A DNA stretch of 64,000 bases from Kitasatospora cinereorecta (lineage in GTDB: Bacteria; Actinomycetota; Actinomycetes; Streptomycetales; Streptomycetaceae). Position 1 is the first letter of the stretch. Each line of letters opens with the position of its first letter. Under the pieces are notes generated by a model. That model saw nothing but the letters and a program-made list of their open reading frames with translations, did no database searches and was not told the origin of the DNA. Made by a program: the position numbers and the translations under genes. The stretch is taken from assembly GCF_024172095.1 (NCBI RefSeq), contig NZ_JAMZDX010000003.1, forward strand, positions 629,001 to 693,000. The letters are read 5' to 3'. This document shows, piece by piece, positions 36,241-44,011 of the stretch.

Positions 36241-36351
36241 GCATGGACTCGCCAGCCTTACTGATCGACTTGTCAGATGTTAGGGACCTATGTCCCATTT
36301 CGCCTAAGATGATCTTTAAAATCCGCTTATCGTCACAGGTAGAGTGCGGTC
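36241..36351. promoter_or_regulatory. AT-rich divergent promoter region
   Basis: An unusually AT-rich 110 bp between the PBP gene and the ATP-grasp gene. It contains the inverted repeat GGGACCTATGTCCC near 36281-36294, a possible operator. Exact promoter boxes cannot be assigned with confidence. Confidence 0.4.
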
Positions 36352-37188
36352 ATGAAGCGGCCGAGCATCCTGTACGTGACCGATCTCAACTACCCGGCCC
36401 GCGGCCGCCGCTACGGCGACGAGGACGTCCGGCTCACCGGCCGGCTGCGCGAGGACTTCGACCTCGCCCTCTGCCACCCGCTGGACGCGCTCTCCCTGAT
36501 GGACGGCTTCGACGCCGTGGTGGTTCGCAACAGCGGCCCGGTTGTGAACTACACCACCGCGTACGAAGCGTTCCGTGCCGAGGCGCTGCGCCGCTCCGTC
36601 CGCGTCTACAACCCGCTGACCGGCCGCGGCGACATGGCCGGCAAGCAGTACCTGCTCGACCTCACCGCCGAGGGCCTGCCGGTGATCCCCACCGTCGACA
36701 CCCCGGACGCCGTCGACACCGTCCTGCCGGCCGCGCCCGACGACGCCGAGTACGTGGTCAAGCCCAAGCAGGGCGCCGACTCCATCGGCCTGACCTTCAC
36801 CACCCGGGCCGGACTCGCCGAGCTGGCGGCCGGCTCCGAGGTGCTGATCCAGCCGCGGATCGACTTCCGGTACGAGGTCTCGTTCTACTTCGTCGACCAG
36901 GACTTCCAGTACGCCCTGTACGCGCCCGACCCCGAGCGCCGCTGGGAGCTGCGGCCCTACCCGGCCACCGCCGAGGACCTCGCCTTCGCCCGCCGCTTCG
37001 TGGCGTGGAACACCCTCGCCCACGGCATCCAGCGGGTCGACGCCTGCCGGACCCGCGAGGGTGCCCTGCTGCTGGTCGAGCTGGAGGACCTCAACCCGTA
37101 CCTGTCGCTCGACCTGCTCGACGAGCCCACCCGGGAGGCGTTCACCGCCGCGTTCCGCGCCTCGATCCACGGCCTGCTGAACGCCTGA
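36352..37188 (+). CDS. ATP-grasp-like protein of unknown substrate
   Basis: A 278-residue cytoplasmic protein. The central EYVVKPKQGADSIGL near 138-152 resembles the ATP-binding Lys strand and glycine loop of ATP-grasp enzymes. The C-terminal LLLVELEDLNPYLS resembles the metal-binding ExN segment. RGDMAGKQYLLDLTAEGLPVIPT matches the K-Q-x-L start of the ATP-grasp core. Such enzymes join a carboxylate to an amine or thiol using ATP. I do not recognise the subfamily. It stands alone, followed by a strong terminator shared with the tRNA-Lys remnant. Confidence 0.65.
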   Translation: MKRPSILYVTDLNYPARGRRYGDEDVRLTGRLREDFDLALCHPLDALSLMDGFDAVVVRNSGPVVNYTTAYEAFRAEALRRSVRVYNPLTGRGDMAGKQYLLDLTAEGLPVIPTVDTPDAVDTVLPAAPDDAEYVVKPKQGADSIGLTFTTRAGLAELAAGSEVLIQPRIDFRYEVSFYFVDQDFQYALYAPDPERRWELRPYPATAEDLAFARRFVAWNTLAHGIQRVDACRTREGALLLVELEDLNPYLSLDLLDEPTREAFTAAFRASIHGLLNA

Positions 37189-37193
37189 ACGAC

Positions 37194-37225
37194 CGAAGGC
37201 CCCTCGCTTCCGCGAGGGGCCTTCG
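37194..37225. terminator. terminator between the ATP-grasp gene and the tRNA-Lys remnant
   Basis: A perfect 14-bp stem (37194-37207 with 37212-37225) with TTCC loop. The identical hairpin lies at 62791-62822 behind the second tRNA-Lys gene, so it is the original tRNA-Lys terminator left on the outer side of the integrated element. Confidence 0.88.
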
Positions 37226-37231
37226 ACCTGT

Positions 37232-37278
37232 CTGTGCGCCGCCAGGGACTCGAACCCCGGACCCGCTGATTAAGAGTC
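37232..37278. repeat. att direct repeat, left copy
   Basis: 47 bp identical to 42370-42416. It covers the discriminator, acceptor 3' strand, T arm, variable loop and the 3' side of the anticodon arm of tRNA-Lys, and stops in the anticodon loop. Confidence 0.88.
37235..37278 (-). pseudogene. 3' remnant of tRNA-Lys(CTT)
   Basis: 44 bases identical to the 3' part of the intact tRNA-Lys genes at 42373-42446 and 62832-62905. The match breaks off inside the anticodon loop, so no functional tRNA can be made. Its downstream terminator is retained. Confidence 0.9.
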
Positions 37279-37476
37279 CGATGGCCGACGAGTCGGACGG
37301 TGACGAATGACGCCGCACCGCACCGTTCTCACAGGTCAGCAGGTGTCAGGCTGTACTGGCCACCATCGGTGCTCCACGGGGTGGTTCGGCGCTACCGTTA
37401 GCCCGGTGCTACCACGGCTGCGCCGACGGACCGTGGCCCTCGTTCTGGGGCGGCGGTCATTCGGACCGACTACACC

Positions 37477-37680
37477 ACTGACTACTACGCCCTTTTTGGG
37501 CGTCCGGCCGGATGCTGACCTGGCCACCATCCGCCGGGCCGACCGAGCGGCGGTGCGTCACGCCCACCCGGACGGTCGCCCCGAGGCTGACGCCACCCGC
37601 GCGCACGACGAACATGGTGCGCATCAATACGGCGTGGGAGGTGAGCGACCCACTCAAGCGGGCCGACTACGATGCCAGCC
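37477..37680 (+). pseudogene. frameshifted J-domain (DnaJ N-terminal) coding remnant
   Basis: Reading across frames gives a J domain: DYYAL, then GVRPDADLATIRRADRA, the HPD tripeptide (37565-37573), and RINTAWEV plus DPLKRADYD. One shift falls in the T-run 37493-37497, another just before the ATG at 37614. J domains stimulate Hsp70 ATPase. The gene is broken, but its end stays open into the downstream frame at 37614-38486. Confidence 0.65.
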
Positions 37681-38486
37681 GTCGTGTGACCACTGGCAGC
37701 AGTACCACCTCGGTTGGGTCGCGGCCAAAGCCGCCGCCACCGCCCCCGCCGCGTCGAGCGGTCTGGACACCGGCCGCGTTGGACTTCGGCACTGCTTACC
37801 AAGGTAAGCAACCGGCGGAGCGGGTGGTGACGGTGCAGTTTGAGGACGGTTCCACGATCCAGCGCGCCACGGTGCTGGACGAGTCGGGGTTGTTCTGGTT
37901 CGTGGGGCCGCCCCGCTTGACCCAGTGGCTGAAGGATGAGATCGAGGCCGGCCTCCGGTCGCAGCTGTCGCTTCAGGAGGCTACTCAGGCGGGTCTCAAG
38001 CAGGAGGCGGGTCGTATCAAGGCCAAGCTGGGCGTCCTGTACGACGATCGTCTCGACGGTCGGATCAGCGCCGGCGACTACGACTTGAAAGCGGTTGCTC
38101 TCCACGCGCAGCAGGCCGACATCACGCGGCAGCTGAAGGTGCTGGAGGCCGAAGACACGTCATACCTCGATAAGGCCGTCAGCTTCGTGGAGATGACCCA
38201 GCAGGCCGCAGACGAGTTCACCCGGTCGAGAGACGGCAGCAAGAAGCAGGAGCTGATCGGTGAGCTGTTCGACAAGCTCATCTTGGACGGCGAGCGGCTT
38301 GAGCCGACGTACAACCTGCGTGCGAGCTGGCTGCTGACCGAAATTCTGCCTTTGAGTGAGCCTGGTAACGACAAATTCGGACGAGGTGACTATGGCCCTA
38401 TGGAAACGAAAAAAGCCCCTGGCGGGACTCTTCGTTTCTCTCGGCGGGCAGCCGCAAACACTATTCGAACACTGTTTGGCAAGTGA
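37614..38486 (+). CDS. chimeric frame: J-domain tail, beta domain, serine recombinase C-terminus
   Basis: An open frame of 290 codons made of three pieces. Residues 1-23 are the end of a J domain. A poly-proline linker leads to a beta-rich stretch (WTPAALDFGTAYQGKQP, about 38-97) usual in actinobacterial J-domain proteins. From about 98 the sequence is the C-terminal region of a large serine recombinase, with the coiled-coil marker LYDDRLDGRI and YLDKAVSFVEM. The catalytic and DNA-binding domains of the recombinase are absent. It is probably a deletion scar, not a working gene, though the frame could be expressed. Confidence 0.55.
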   Translation: MVRINTAWEVSDPLKRADYDASRRVTTGSSTTSVGSRPKPPPPPPPRRAVWTPAALDFGTAYQGKQPAERVVTVQFEDGSTIQRATVLDESGLFWFVGPPRLTQWLKDEIEAGLRSQLSLQEATQAGLKQEAGRIKAKLGVLYDDRLDGRISAGDYDLKAVALHAQQADITRQLKVLEAEDTSYLDKAVSFVEMTQQAADEFTRSRDGSKKQELIGELFDKLILDGERLEPTYNLRASWLLTEILPLSEPGNDKFGRGDYGPMETKKAPGGTLRFSRRAAANTIRTLFGK

Positions 38487-38674
38487 TGTCAATAGCCTAT
38501 TAGGCTTTGCTGGCCACGGCTCTCCATATTTCCCCGCATGGAAGAGCTGTGGGCCAGGCGCCGCCAGGTCGATCATTCACGGCGGCGTACCCATTTTCAA
38601 GATATTTCAAAATTGCATTCAATGCAAATATTGGCTGCTGCTTTCAGGGATCGATCTCAGGCCCAGGTCTCGCT
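38487..38674. other. low-GC non-coding stretch
   Basis: 188 bp, markedly poorer in G+C than the host DNA, between the chimeric frame and the end of the orphan gene. No gene, RNA or strong hairpin is evident. It marks the left border of the foreign low-GC segment (about 38490-39865). Confidence 0.45.
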
Positions 38675-39817
38675 TCAGCGTATCCGGCGCAAGGCTTTAG
38701 CTACGGCATCCTGGAGTTGACTGCGAGTCATGACTGAGCGACGTGGGATGCCGAGATCGCTAGCCTGGTGGTAAAGTTCGGCCTTGGTCAGCATGGAAAG
38801 ATTATCCCTGGGTGCACTAGTTCTCCCTTTTGCAGTGGAGGCTTCTTTGGATCCCTTTGCGTTTGCCGAGATGTCACGTGTTATTGTTCGACCTGCGACA
38901 ACTTCGATGGGCATGCAATATGGGATCTCGAATGTCAGCGGCAGCCGAAACTCGGAATCGGCCATCCGCTCTTGAAAGATGACAATCCCTTCTTTCCTTA
39001 CGAGCATCCATTCCACTGCAACCTCTACCGAGCGGCCTGGCGGTACCGTCACTTCGACTTCTTCCTCCACGCTGGCGCTTGTACGGTCTGACCTTGAGTA
39101 ATGCCGGGTCACGGTCTCCTGCGTCCGCCCCGCAAGCGTGCCGATCCCAGCGATTGAAATCCCTCCTTCGTTTCCGCGTGTCGTCGCCCGATCTATGCTA
39201 ATCATCGGAATGCGCTCGAAAGTCTGACTGAACTTAATCCTCCTTTTTTGAGGTGAGTCGATGGTATCGTTGAGGGCCTGGCGAATATCGGTTGCGAGTA
39301 GGGAAGTGTGCTGGCCGGATTCGGCTACTTCCTTAAGGATGACTTTATTGAAGTCAATCGCAGGGCGGGTCCCGAGGTTTGCGAACAGATCGCCCTGCGA
39401 GGTTCCGCCTATCGCCAACCCTGAGAAACCTTTTGAATGTCCAACGGATCCCGTTTGAGGGCTCAAAGTTGAACCGGGAATACTTGGCGTGGTAGGCGGT
39501 ATGCGCAATCCAGAGAAGCTTCCAGTCTGCAATCCTCCGGCCATCGGAGATGCCGTCATGGGTTGCATGATGGGCCATGTTTGATTACACAGGCCGCATT
39601 TCATGAACTGCCCAAAAGATGTGATACTGACCGGGGCGCTTGACGGTGCGAGCCGCTTCTTGATTGGCCAATAATCCATAATCGACAGGGAAGTTCTGGT
39701 GGCAAGTTCATATACCAAGCTTGCTGCAACTTTTCGAGAAAGGATCTTGCGCCTGCATGCGGGGCATGATCCCGTTCTTATGTAATAGTCCATTTGATTG
39801 CTAAATGGCAACGGCAT
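38675..39817 (-). CDS. low-GC orphan protein: zinc-ribbon-like N-terminus, beta-rich core, Rho-N/SAP-like C-terminus
   Basis: An intact 380-codon gene of about 50% G+C, unlike all neighbours. Cys pairs CPAC (18-21) and CGLC (74-77) could bind one zinc ion. A Gly/Ser/Pro-rich linker covers about 84-145. Residues about 185-308 are predicted strands with EEEVEVTVPPGRSVEVAVEW, a pattern seen in beta-pore-forming and related beta-sandwich proteins. Residues 340-378 (LTKAELYHQASDLGIPRRS) match the Rho N-terminal/SAP-like helical domain that binds nucleic acid. There is no signal peptide or membrane helix. AGGGGG sits before ATG 39817. The function is unknown; it looks like recent cargo of the element. 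Confidence 0.8.
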   Translation of the reverse strand: MPLPFSNQMDYYIRTGSCPACRRKILSRKVAASLVYELATRTSLSIMDYWPIKKRLAPSSAPVSITSFGQFMKCGLCNQTWPIMQPMTASPMAGGLQTGSFSGLRIPPTTPSIPGSTLSPQTGSVGHSKGFSGLAIGGTSQGDLFANLGTRPAIDFNKVILKEVAESGQHTSLLATDIRQALNDTIDSPQKRRIKFSQTFERIPMISIDRATTRGNEGGISIAGIGTLAGRTQETVTRHYSRSDRTSASVEEEVEVTVPPGRSVEVAVEWMLVRKEGIVIFQERMADSEFRLPLTFEIPYCMPIEVVAGRTITRDISANAKGSKEASTAKGRTSAPRDNLSMLTKAELYHQASDLGIPRRSVMTRSQLQDAVAKALRRIR

Positions 39818-39864
39818 GGCGCCCCCTCTTAAAAAGGATCTCCTCCAAGTAACACACTACGCGC

Positions 39865-40633
39865 GGATCCCGTGGGGGGCGCGACTTGGGCTTTCACTGG
39901 CTCGGGAGGCCGGAACGCTGGCCGTCGAGTGGCAGATCATTCAGATCGGCTGGGCCACCGCCATCACCGCCCAAGGACGACAGCGGCGGCGTGGTGGCGC
40001 TCGACTCGGTGACCGTCGATGTCCTCCGGGCGCATCGTGCCCGGCAAGCGGCCGAACGGCTGGCGCTGGGGTCGGACCGGCCCGACACGGTCCACGTCTT
40101 CACCACCGAGGACGGCAAGCCGCTTCACCCGGACTATGTCAGCCGGCACTTCGTCCGAATGGTGAAGCGGGCCAACACCCTGCGAGTCGGCGACCAGGGT
40201 CAGGCGGTGGCCGATGTGCAGCGAGCGCTCGGCTTCACCGAATCCGGCGTCTTCGATGACGAGCTGCGCCGCGCCGTCTTCGACTTCCAACGCGAGCGCG
40301 GCCTCACGGTCAACGGCATCGTGGACCCGCACACCTGGTATCTCCCCGCCCCGAACGAGCCACTACGCCCGTATCCACATCCGGACTGCCTGCCGCCCAT
40401 CCGGCTTCACGACCTGCGCCACGGGGCCGCGACGCTGGCACTGGCCGCTGGGGGAGACATGAAGGTGATCTCGGCCATGCTGGCACTCGACCATCCAGGT
40501 CACGGCGGACACCTACACGTCGGTCCTGCCGGAGGTGGCACGCGAGAACGCCGAGGCGTCGGTAGCGCTGGTGCCGCAGCCCAAGCCCGCGCGAGCCGAT
40601 GACGGCGCGGTTAGCCTCGCGCTTTCACGAAGC
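39865..40633 (+). pseudogene. tyrosine recombinase (integrase) pseudogene with inserted peptidoglycan-binding-like domain
   Basis: Remnant of a pSAM2-type integrase catalytic domain. In one frame EAGTLAVEWQIIQIG is followed, after a shift near 39950-39968, by DSGGVVALDSVTVDVLRAHR, TTEDGKPLHPDYVSRHFVRM and later LPPIRLHDLRHG (40408-40422, the HxxR box). Between KRAN and LPPIR lies an insert (40174-40392) whose core LRVGDQGQAVADVQRALG ... GIVDPHTW is a peptidoglycan-binding-1 fold. A two-base loss near 40482 puts the LGH box and the TADTYTSVL nucleophile Tyr out of frame. The N-terminal domain is missing and the last codons are replaced by IS1380 sequence. Confidence 0.85.
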
Positions 40634-42287
40634 TGACTGTCCGGCAGGTGGTCAGCAAAGCAGAAAGTGCCTCTGACCAGCGAGAATAAGGATTGTCTAG
40701 GCCCTTGTTCCCGCGCCCGTCGGAGGCACTTCCCAGGTGAGTAAGCGTATCGGGTCATACCCGCGTGTCCGCGTCGAGGGCGGTGGTCGCGGGGTGGTCT
40801 CGCAGTCCGGCGCTGTGCTTCTGGTCGAGACCGCCCGCAAGGCAGGGCTGGACACGGCGATATCGGCGGCACTGGCGCCGTGGCGCAAGGCCCGGGCGGT
40901 CCACGACCCGGGCAAGATCCTGCTGGACCTCGCGCTCGCGGTGGCGCTTGGCGGGGACTGCCTGGCCGATGTCGCGATGCTGCGGGCCGAGCCCCCGGTG
41001 TTCGGACCGGTGGCCTCCGACCCGACAGTCTCCCGCCTGGTCGACACCCTCGCCGCGGCCGGATCCCGTCCACTGGCGGCGATCCGGCGGGCGCGGGCCG
41101 AAGTCCGCGAGCGGGTCTGGCGGTTGGCGGGCGAGGCGGCCCCGGACGCGGGTGGCGAGGTGGTCGTGGACATCGACGGAGTGCTGGTCCTCGCGCACTC
41201 AGAGAAGCAGGACGCGGCCAAGACCTGGAAGAAGACGTTCGGCCATCACCCGCTGTTCGCGTTCGTCGACCACGGCCGCGAGGGCTCCGGGGAACCGGTC
41301 GCCGGGCTGCTGCGGCCGGGGAACGCGGGCAGCAACACGGCCGCCGACCACATCGAAGCGGCCCGCCTGGCTTTGGCCCAGCTGCCGAAGAAATACCGGC
41401 GCGGGCGCCGGACCCTGATCCGCACCGACTCCGCCGGCGGCACCCACGACTTCCTCGACTGGCTCACCGCACGCGGCCGATGGCTGTCCTTCTCGGTCGG
41501 GATGACCATCACCGACGCCGTTCACCAGGCCGTGCTGAAGATCCCGGCCCCGGCCTGGACGCCGGCCGTTGAACCCGGCGGCAAGGTCCGTGACGGCGCC
41601 TGGGTCGCCGAACTCGCCGGCGACGTCCTCACGGGCTGGCCGAAGGGGATGCGGCTGATCGTCCGCAAGGAACGGCCCCACCCCGGCGCCCAGTTGCGCT
41701 TCACCGACGCCGATGGCATGCGCCTGACCTGCTTCGCCACCAACACCACGGGCGTCCCAATCGCGCGGTTGGAGCTGCGGCACCGCCGGCGGGCCCGGGC
41801 CGAGGACCGCATCCGCGCCGCCCGCGACACCGGCCTGCGCAACCTGCCCCTCCACGATGCCGCCCAGAACCAGGTCTGGCTGGAGATCGTCCAGCTCGCG
41901 CTCGACCTGCTCGCCTGGATGCCCATGCTCGCGCTGGCAGGCGACGTTCGTCGGTGGGAGCCCAAGCGCATGCGGCTGCGGTTGTTCTCCGCCGCCGCCC
42001 AGCTCGTCACCACCGGCCGCCGCAGCTACCTCCGCCTGGCCCGCCACTGGCCCTGGACCGGCACGATCACCAGCGCGTTCGCCCGCCTGCACACCCTGCC
42101 GGACCCTGGCTGACCAGCGACATCGCCCCATCCCAACGAGCAGCGGTACTTCCGGAGTCGTGGAACCCGGCGCCCACCCGACGCGCCAGTCGGGCCCTCG
42201 GCATTCCTACAGGCAGAAGACCCGGCTCGGACAAGCAGAAACGGCCCGCCAGCCGAGCTGACGAGCCGTCATGCAAGATCGAGGCTA
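40612..42287. mobile_element. IS1380-family insertion sequence
   Basis: About 1676 bp, the usual size for the family. The ends share an imperfect inverted repeat (16 of 22 positions) beginning TAGCCTCG at 40612 and ending CGAGGCTA at 42287. A single transposase gene fills it, with a leader of about 125 bp. It is inserted at the 3' end of the integrase pseudogene. No clear target duplication was recognised. Confidence 0.8.
40737..42113 (+). CDS. IS1380-family transposase
   Basis: A 458-residue DDE transposase. RIGSYPRVRVEGGGRGVVSQSG is the family opening. The catalytic acids fit VVVDIDGVL near 144, TDSAGGTHDFLDW near 229, and the C-terminal Glu in NQVWLEIVQLALDLLAWM near 384. The GTG start follows GGAGGCACTTCCCAG. 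The frame is complete with no shift, so the copy may still be active. Confidence 0.93.
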   Translation: MSKRIGSYPRVRVEGGGRGVVSQSGAVLLVETARKAGLDTAISAALAPWRKARAVHDPGKILLDLALAVALGGDCLADVAMLRAEPPVFGPVASDPTVSRLVDTLAAAGSRPLAAIRRARAEVRERVWRLAGEAAPDAGGEVVVDIDGVLVLAHSEKQDAAKTWKKTFGHHPLFAFVDHGREGSGEPVAGLLRPGNAGSNTAADHIEAARLALAQLPKKYRRGRRTLIRTDSAGGTHDFLDWLTARGRWLSFSVGMTITDAVHQAVLKIPAPAWTPAVEPGGKVRDGAWVAELAGDVLTGWPKGMRLIVRKERPHPGAQLRFTDADGMRLTCFATNTTGVPIARLELRHRRRARAEDRIRAARDTGLRNLPLHDAAQNQVWLEIVQLALDLLAWMPMLALAGDVRRWEPKRMRLRLFSAAAQLVTTGRRSYLRLARHWPWTGTITSAFARLHTLPDPG

Positions 42288-42321
42288 GCCCCTCGCTGGC
42301 GCCGAGCCTCGGGAACGCCAA

Positions 42322-42351
42322 AGGCCGTTCTTCCCGAAGGAAGAACGGCCT
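42322..42351 (-). terminator. terminator of the rebuilt tRNA-Lys gene
   Basis: A perfect 13-bp stem (42322-42334 with 42339-42351) with CGAA loop, 21 bases downstream of the tRNA. It differs from the host terminator at 37194 and was therefore brought in by the element. Confidence 0.8.
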
Positions 42352-42369
42352 GGTCAGGCGATTGCCTCG

Positions 42370-42416
42370 CTGTGCGCCGCCAGGGACTCGAACCCCGGAC
42401 CCGCTGATTAAGAGTC
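42370..42416. repeat. att direct repeat, right copy (within intact tRNA-Lys)
   Basis: 47 bp identical to 37232-37278. The element supplies the 3' half of the tRNA here, restoring the gene. Confidence 0.88.
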
Positions 42417-42446
42417 AGCTGCTCTAACCAACTGAGCTAGCGGCGC
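42373..42446 (-). tRNA. tRNA-Lys(CTT)
   Basis: 74 bases without encoded CCA. The seven-pair acceptor stem (GCGCCGC/GCGGCGC) has discriminator A. The D arm is GCTC/GAGC, the anticodon stem GCTGA/TCAGC encloses CTCTTAA with anticodon CTT, and the T arm has TTCGAGT. It decodes AAG. The 3' half is element-derived. Confidence 0.97.
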
Positions 42447-42548
42447 TTGCTGACGAGGAAGACCTTACACGGTTCGGCCCGATGTTTGAAACCCGATTGA
42501 TCGGGGTAGTCCCGTGCAGCCCTCGCCGCCGACCCAGGGGCCGCGCGG

Positions 42549-43508
42549 CTACCCGGCAGCCACCCGCAGACCCGCGCCGCGGTCGGCCGGACCGAAGGCC
42601 TCGGCCAGCAGGCGGTACGAGCGGAGCCGGTCCGCCGGGTCGTGGGTGAGCGTGTTGACCACCAGCTCGGACACCCCGTGCAGCTCCGCCAGGCCGGTCA
42701 GGGCGGCGTGCACCTGCTCCGCCGTACCGGCGACCAGCGCCGCGCCGTTGGCCAGCGCCCGGCTGCTCTCGGCGCCGCTCCACCGGTGGGCCCGGGTGGC
42801 CGCCCGGGACGGGAACGGCTCGTCCAGGCCCAGGTCCTTGCGGCTGCGCCAGAGCAGGAAGGCGGTCGCCAGCTCGTCCGCCTCGGCGGCGCTCTCGCCG
42901 ACCACCACCCGCACCGCGAGCGCCGCGCCCGCCCCGGCCGGACCCCGGGGGTGCCCGGCCCGGCCCCGGCGGAACGCGGCCAGCGCGGCCGGCCCCAGTT
43001 CGGGCCGCAGGAAGTGGGCGAAGGCGAAGCGGGCGGCGGGCAGCCCGGCCGCCAGCTCCGCCGAGCCGGTGCCGGCACCGAGCAGCCACAGCTCGGGCTC
43101 CCGATAGCCGGGGGCCGGCTCGGCCAGCCGCCGGGTCAGCTCGGCGACCTGCTCGGGGAAGCGCTCGGCGGGCCCGCCGGCCCGGCCGATGCCGAGGTCG
43201 ACCCGGCCGGGGTGGAGGGCGGCGAGCACCCGGAACACCTCGGCCACCTTGAGTGCCGGGTAACGGGGCAGCAGTACCCCGCCGGAGCCGACCCGCAGCC
43301 GCCGGGTGTTCTCCAGCAGGGTGGCGACCATGATCTCGGGCGCGGTGCCGGCGAAGCTCGGCGAGTGGTGGTGCTCGGCGACCCAGTACCGGTGGTAGCC
43401 CAGGCGGTCGGCCTCCCGGGCCAGGTCGACGGAGGCGCGCAGCGCGTCGGCGGGCCCGGCGCCGGCCGGGATCGGGGACTGGTCGAGGACGGAGAGCCGC
43501 AGCGTCAT
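42549..43508 (-). CDS. LLM class flavin-dependent oxidoreductase
   Basis: A 319-residue luciferase-like flavin enzyme of the same group as the gene at 27799. Conserved pieces are LSVLDQSPI at the start, LGYHRYWVAEHHHSPSFAG, LRVGSGGVLLPRYPALKVAEVF and GRVDLGIGRAGG. The substrate is unknown. The ATG at 43508 overlaps the stop of the upstream gene (ATGA). It is the third gene of an operon read from the hydrolase at 44811. Confidence 0.9.
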   Translation of the reverse strand: MTLRLSVLDQSPIPAGAGPADALRASVDLAREADRLGYHRYWVAEHHHSPSFAGTAPEIMVATLLENTRRLRVGSGGVLLPRYPALKVAEVFRVLAALHPGRVDLGIGRAGGPAERFPEQVAELTRRLAEPAPGYREPELWLLGAGTGSAELAAGLPAARFAFAHFLRPELGPAALAAFRRGRAGHPRGPAGAGAALAVRVVVGESAAEADELATAFLLWRSRKDLGLDEPFPSRAATRAHRWSGAESSRALANGAALVAGTAEQVHAALTGLAELHGVSELVVNTLTHDPADRLRSYRLLAEAFGPADRGAGLRVAAG

Positions 43509-44011
43509 CAGGCTGCCCCGCCCACGGTCGCCGGGACGATCCGGAAGTCCCGCTGGAACACCAGGTTGTGCAGGTCGGCAGCCACGATGGCGCGCATGGT
43601 GGGGAGTTCGGCCGCCGCCTGTTCGGCGGTGAACACGTTGAGCGGCCACTCGCCGACCGTGCCGCCCTGCAGGTGCGGGTGGTGGAACCCGGCGCCGTAG
43701 AACGCCCGGATGAGCACCGGGTTGATCCCGGCGGCCCGCTGCTCCGGCCAGGACAGCGCCCAGATCGCGTCCACCCCGCCGTCGGCGGAGCGCTTGACCC
43801 CGGTCGCGGTGATCTCGCCGGTGCCCAGCAGCAGCCGGGCGTTCAGCTCGGCCAGCGCCTGCCGGGCGTACCGGTCGAGCAGCGGGACGGCGGCGGCGAA
43901 CAGCCGCTCCTTGCCCTGGCGGGAGGCGGCGTCGCCGTGCCGGCCGTCCCGCAGGTCGGCGAAGTGGCGCAGCAGCGCCTCGGTGTGCTCGGGTGCGGTG
44001 GTGCTGCTCAT
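43508..44011 (-). CDS. conserved hypothetical protein
   Basis: A 167-residue soluble protein that I cannot place in a known family. The first 60 residues are helical and charged (HTEALLRHFADLRDGRHGD). Later parts include GAGFHHPHLQGGTVGEWPLNVF and a helix with DLHNLVFQRDF. There is no signal peptide or membrane segment. GGAGG precedes the ATG. It overlaps both neighbours by 4 bp, so it is strictly co-expressed with the hydrolase and the LLM oxidoreductase and probably acts with one of them. Confidence 0.75.
   Translation of the reverse strand: MSSTTAPEHTEALLRHFADLRDGRHGDAASRQGKERLFAAAVPLLDRYARQALAELNARLLLGTGEITATGVKRSADGGVDAIWALSWPEQRAAGINPVLIRAFYGAGFHHPHLQGGTVGEWPLNVFTAEQAAAELPTMRAIVAADLHNLVFQRDFRIVPATVGGAA

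Larger units (their letters stand above)
37232..42416. mobile_element. decayed integrative element in a tRNA-Lys gene
   Basis: The element is bounded by a 47-bp direct repeat made of the 3' half of tRNA-Lys(CTT): 37232-37278 and 42370-42416. The intact tRNA gene is rebuilt at the right end, as expected for integration by a tyrosine recombinase. Inside are a J-domain/serine recombinase chimera, a low-GC orphan gene, a broken tyrosine integrase and an IS1380 copy. There are no replication or transfer genes, so it cannot move on its own. Confidence 0.85.

Noticed and set aside
38356..38700. A 114-codon plus-strand frame in the element
   Set aside because: It overlaps the end of the chimeric frame and the 3' end of the orphan gene, has no RBS and no recognisable domain.
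40697..42288. CTAG at both places as target duplication of the IS
   Set aside because: The better inverted repeat (TAGCCTCG...CGAGGCTA, 16 of 22) places the left end at 40612, so the CTAG at 40697 is internal.
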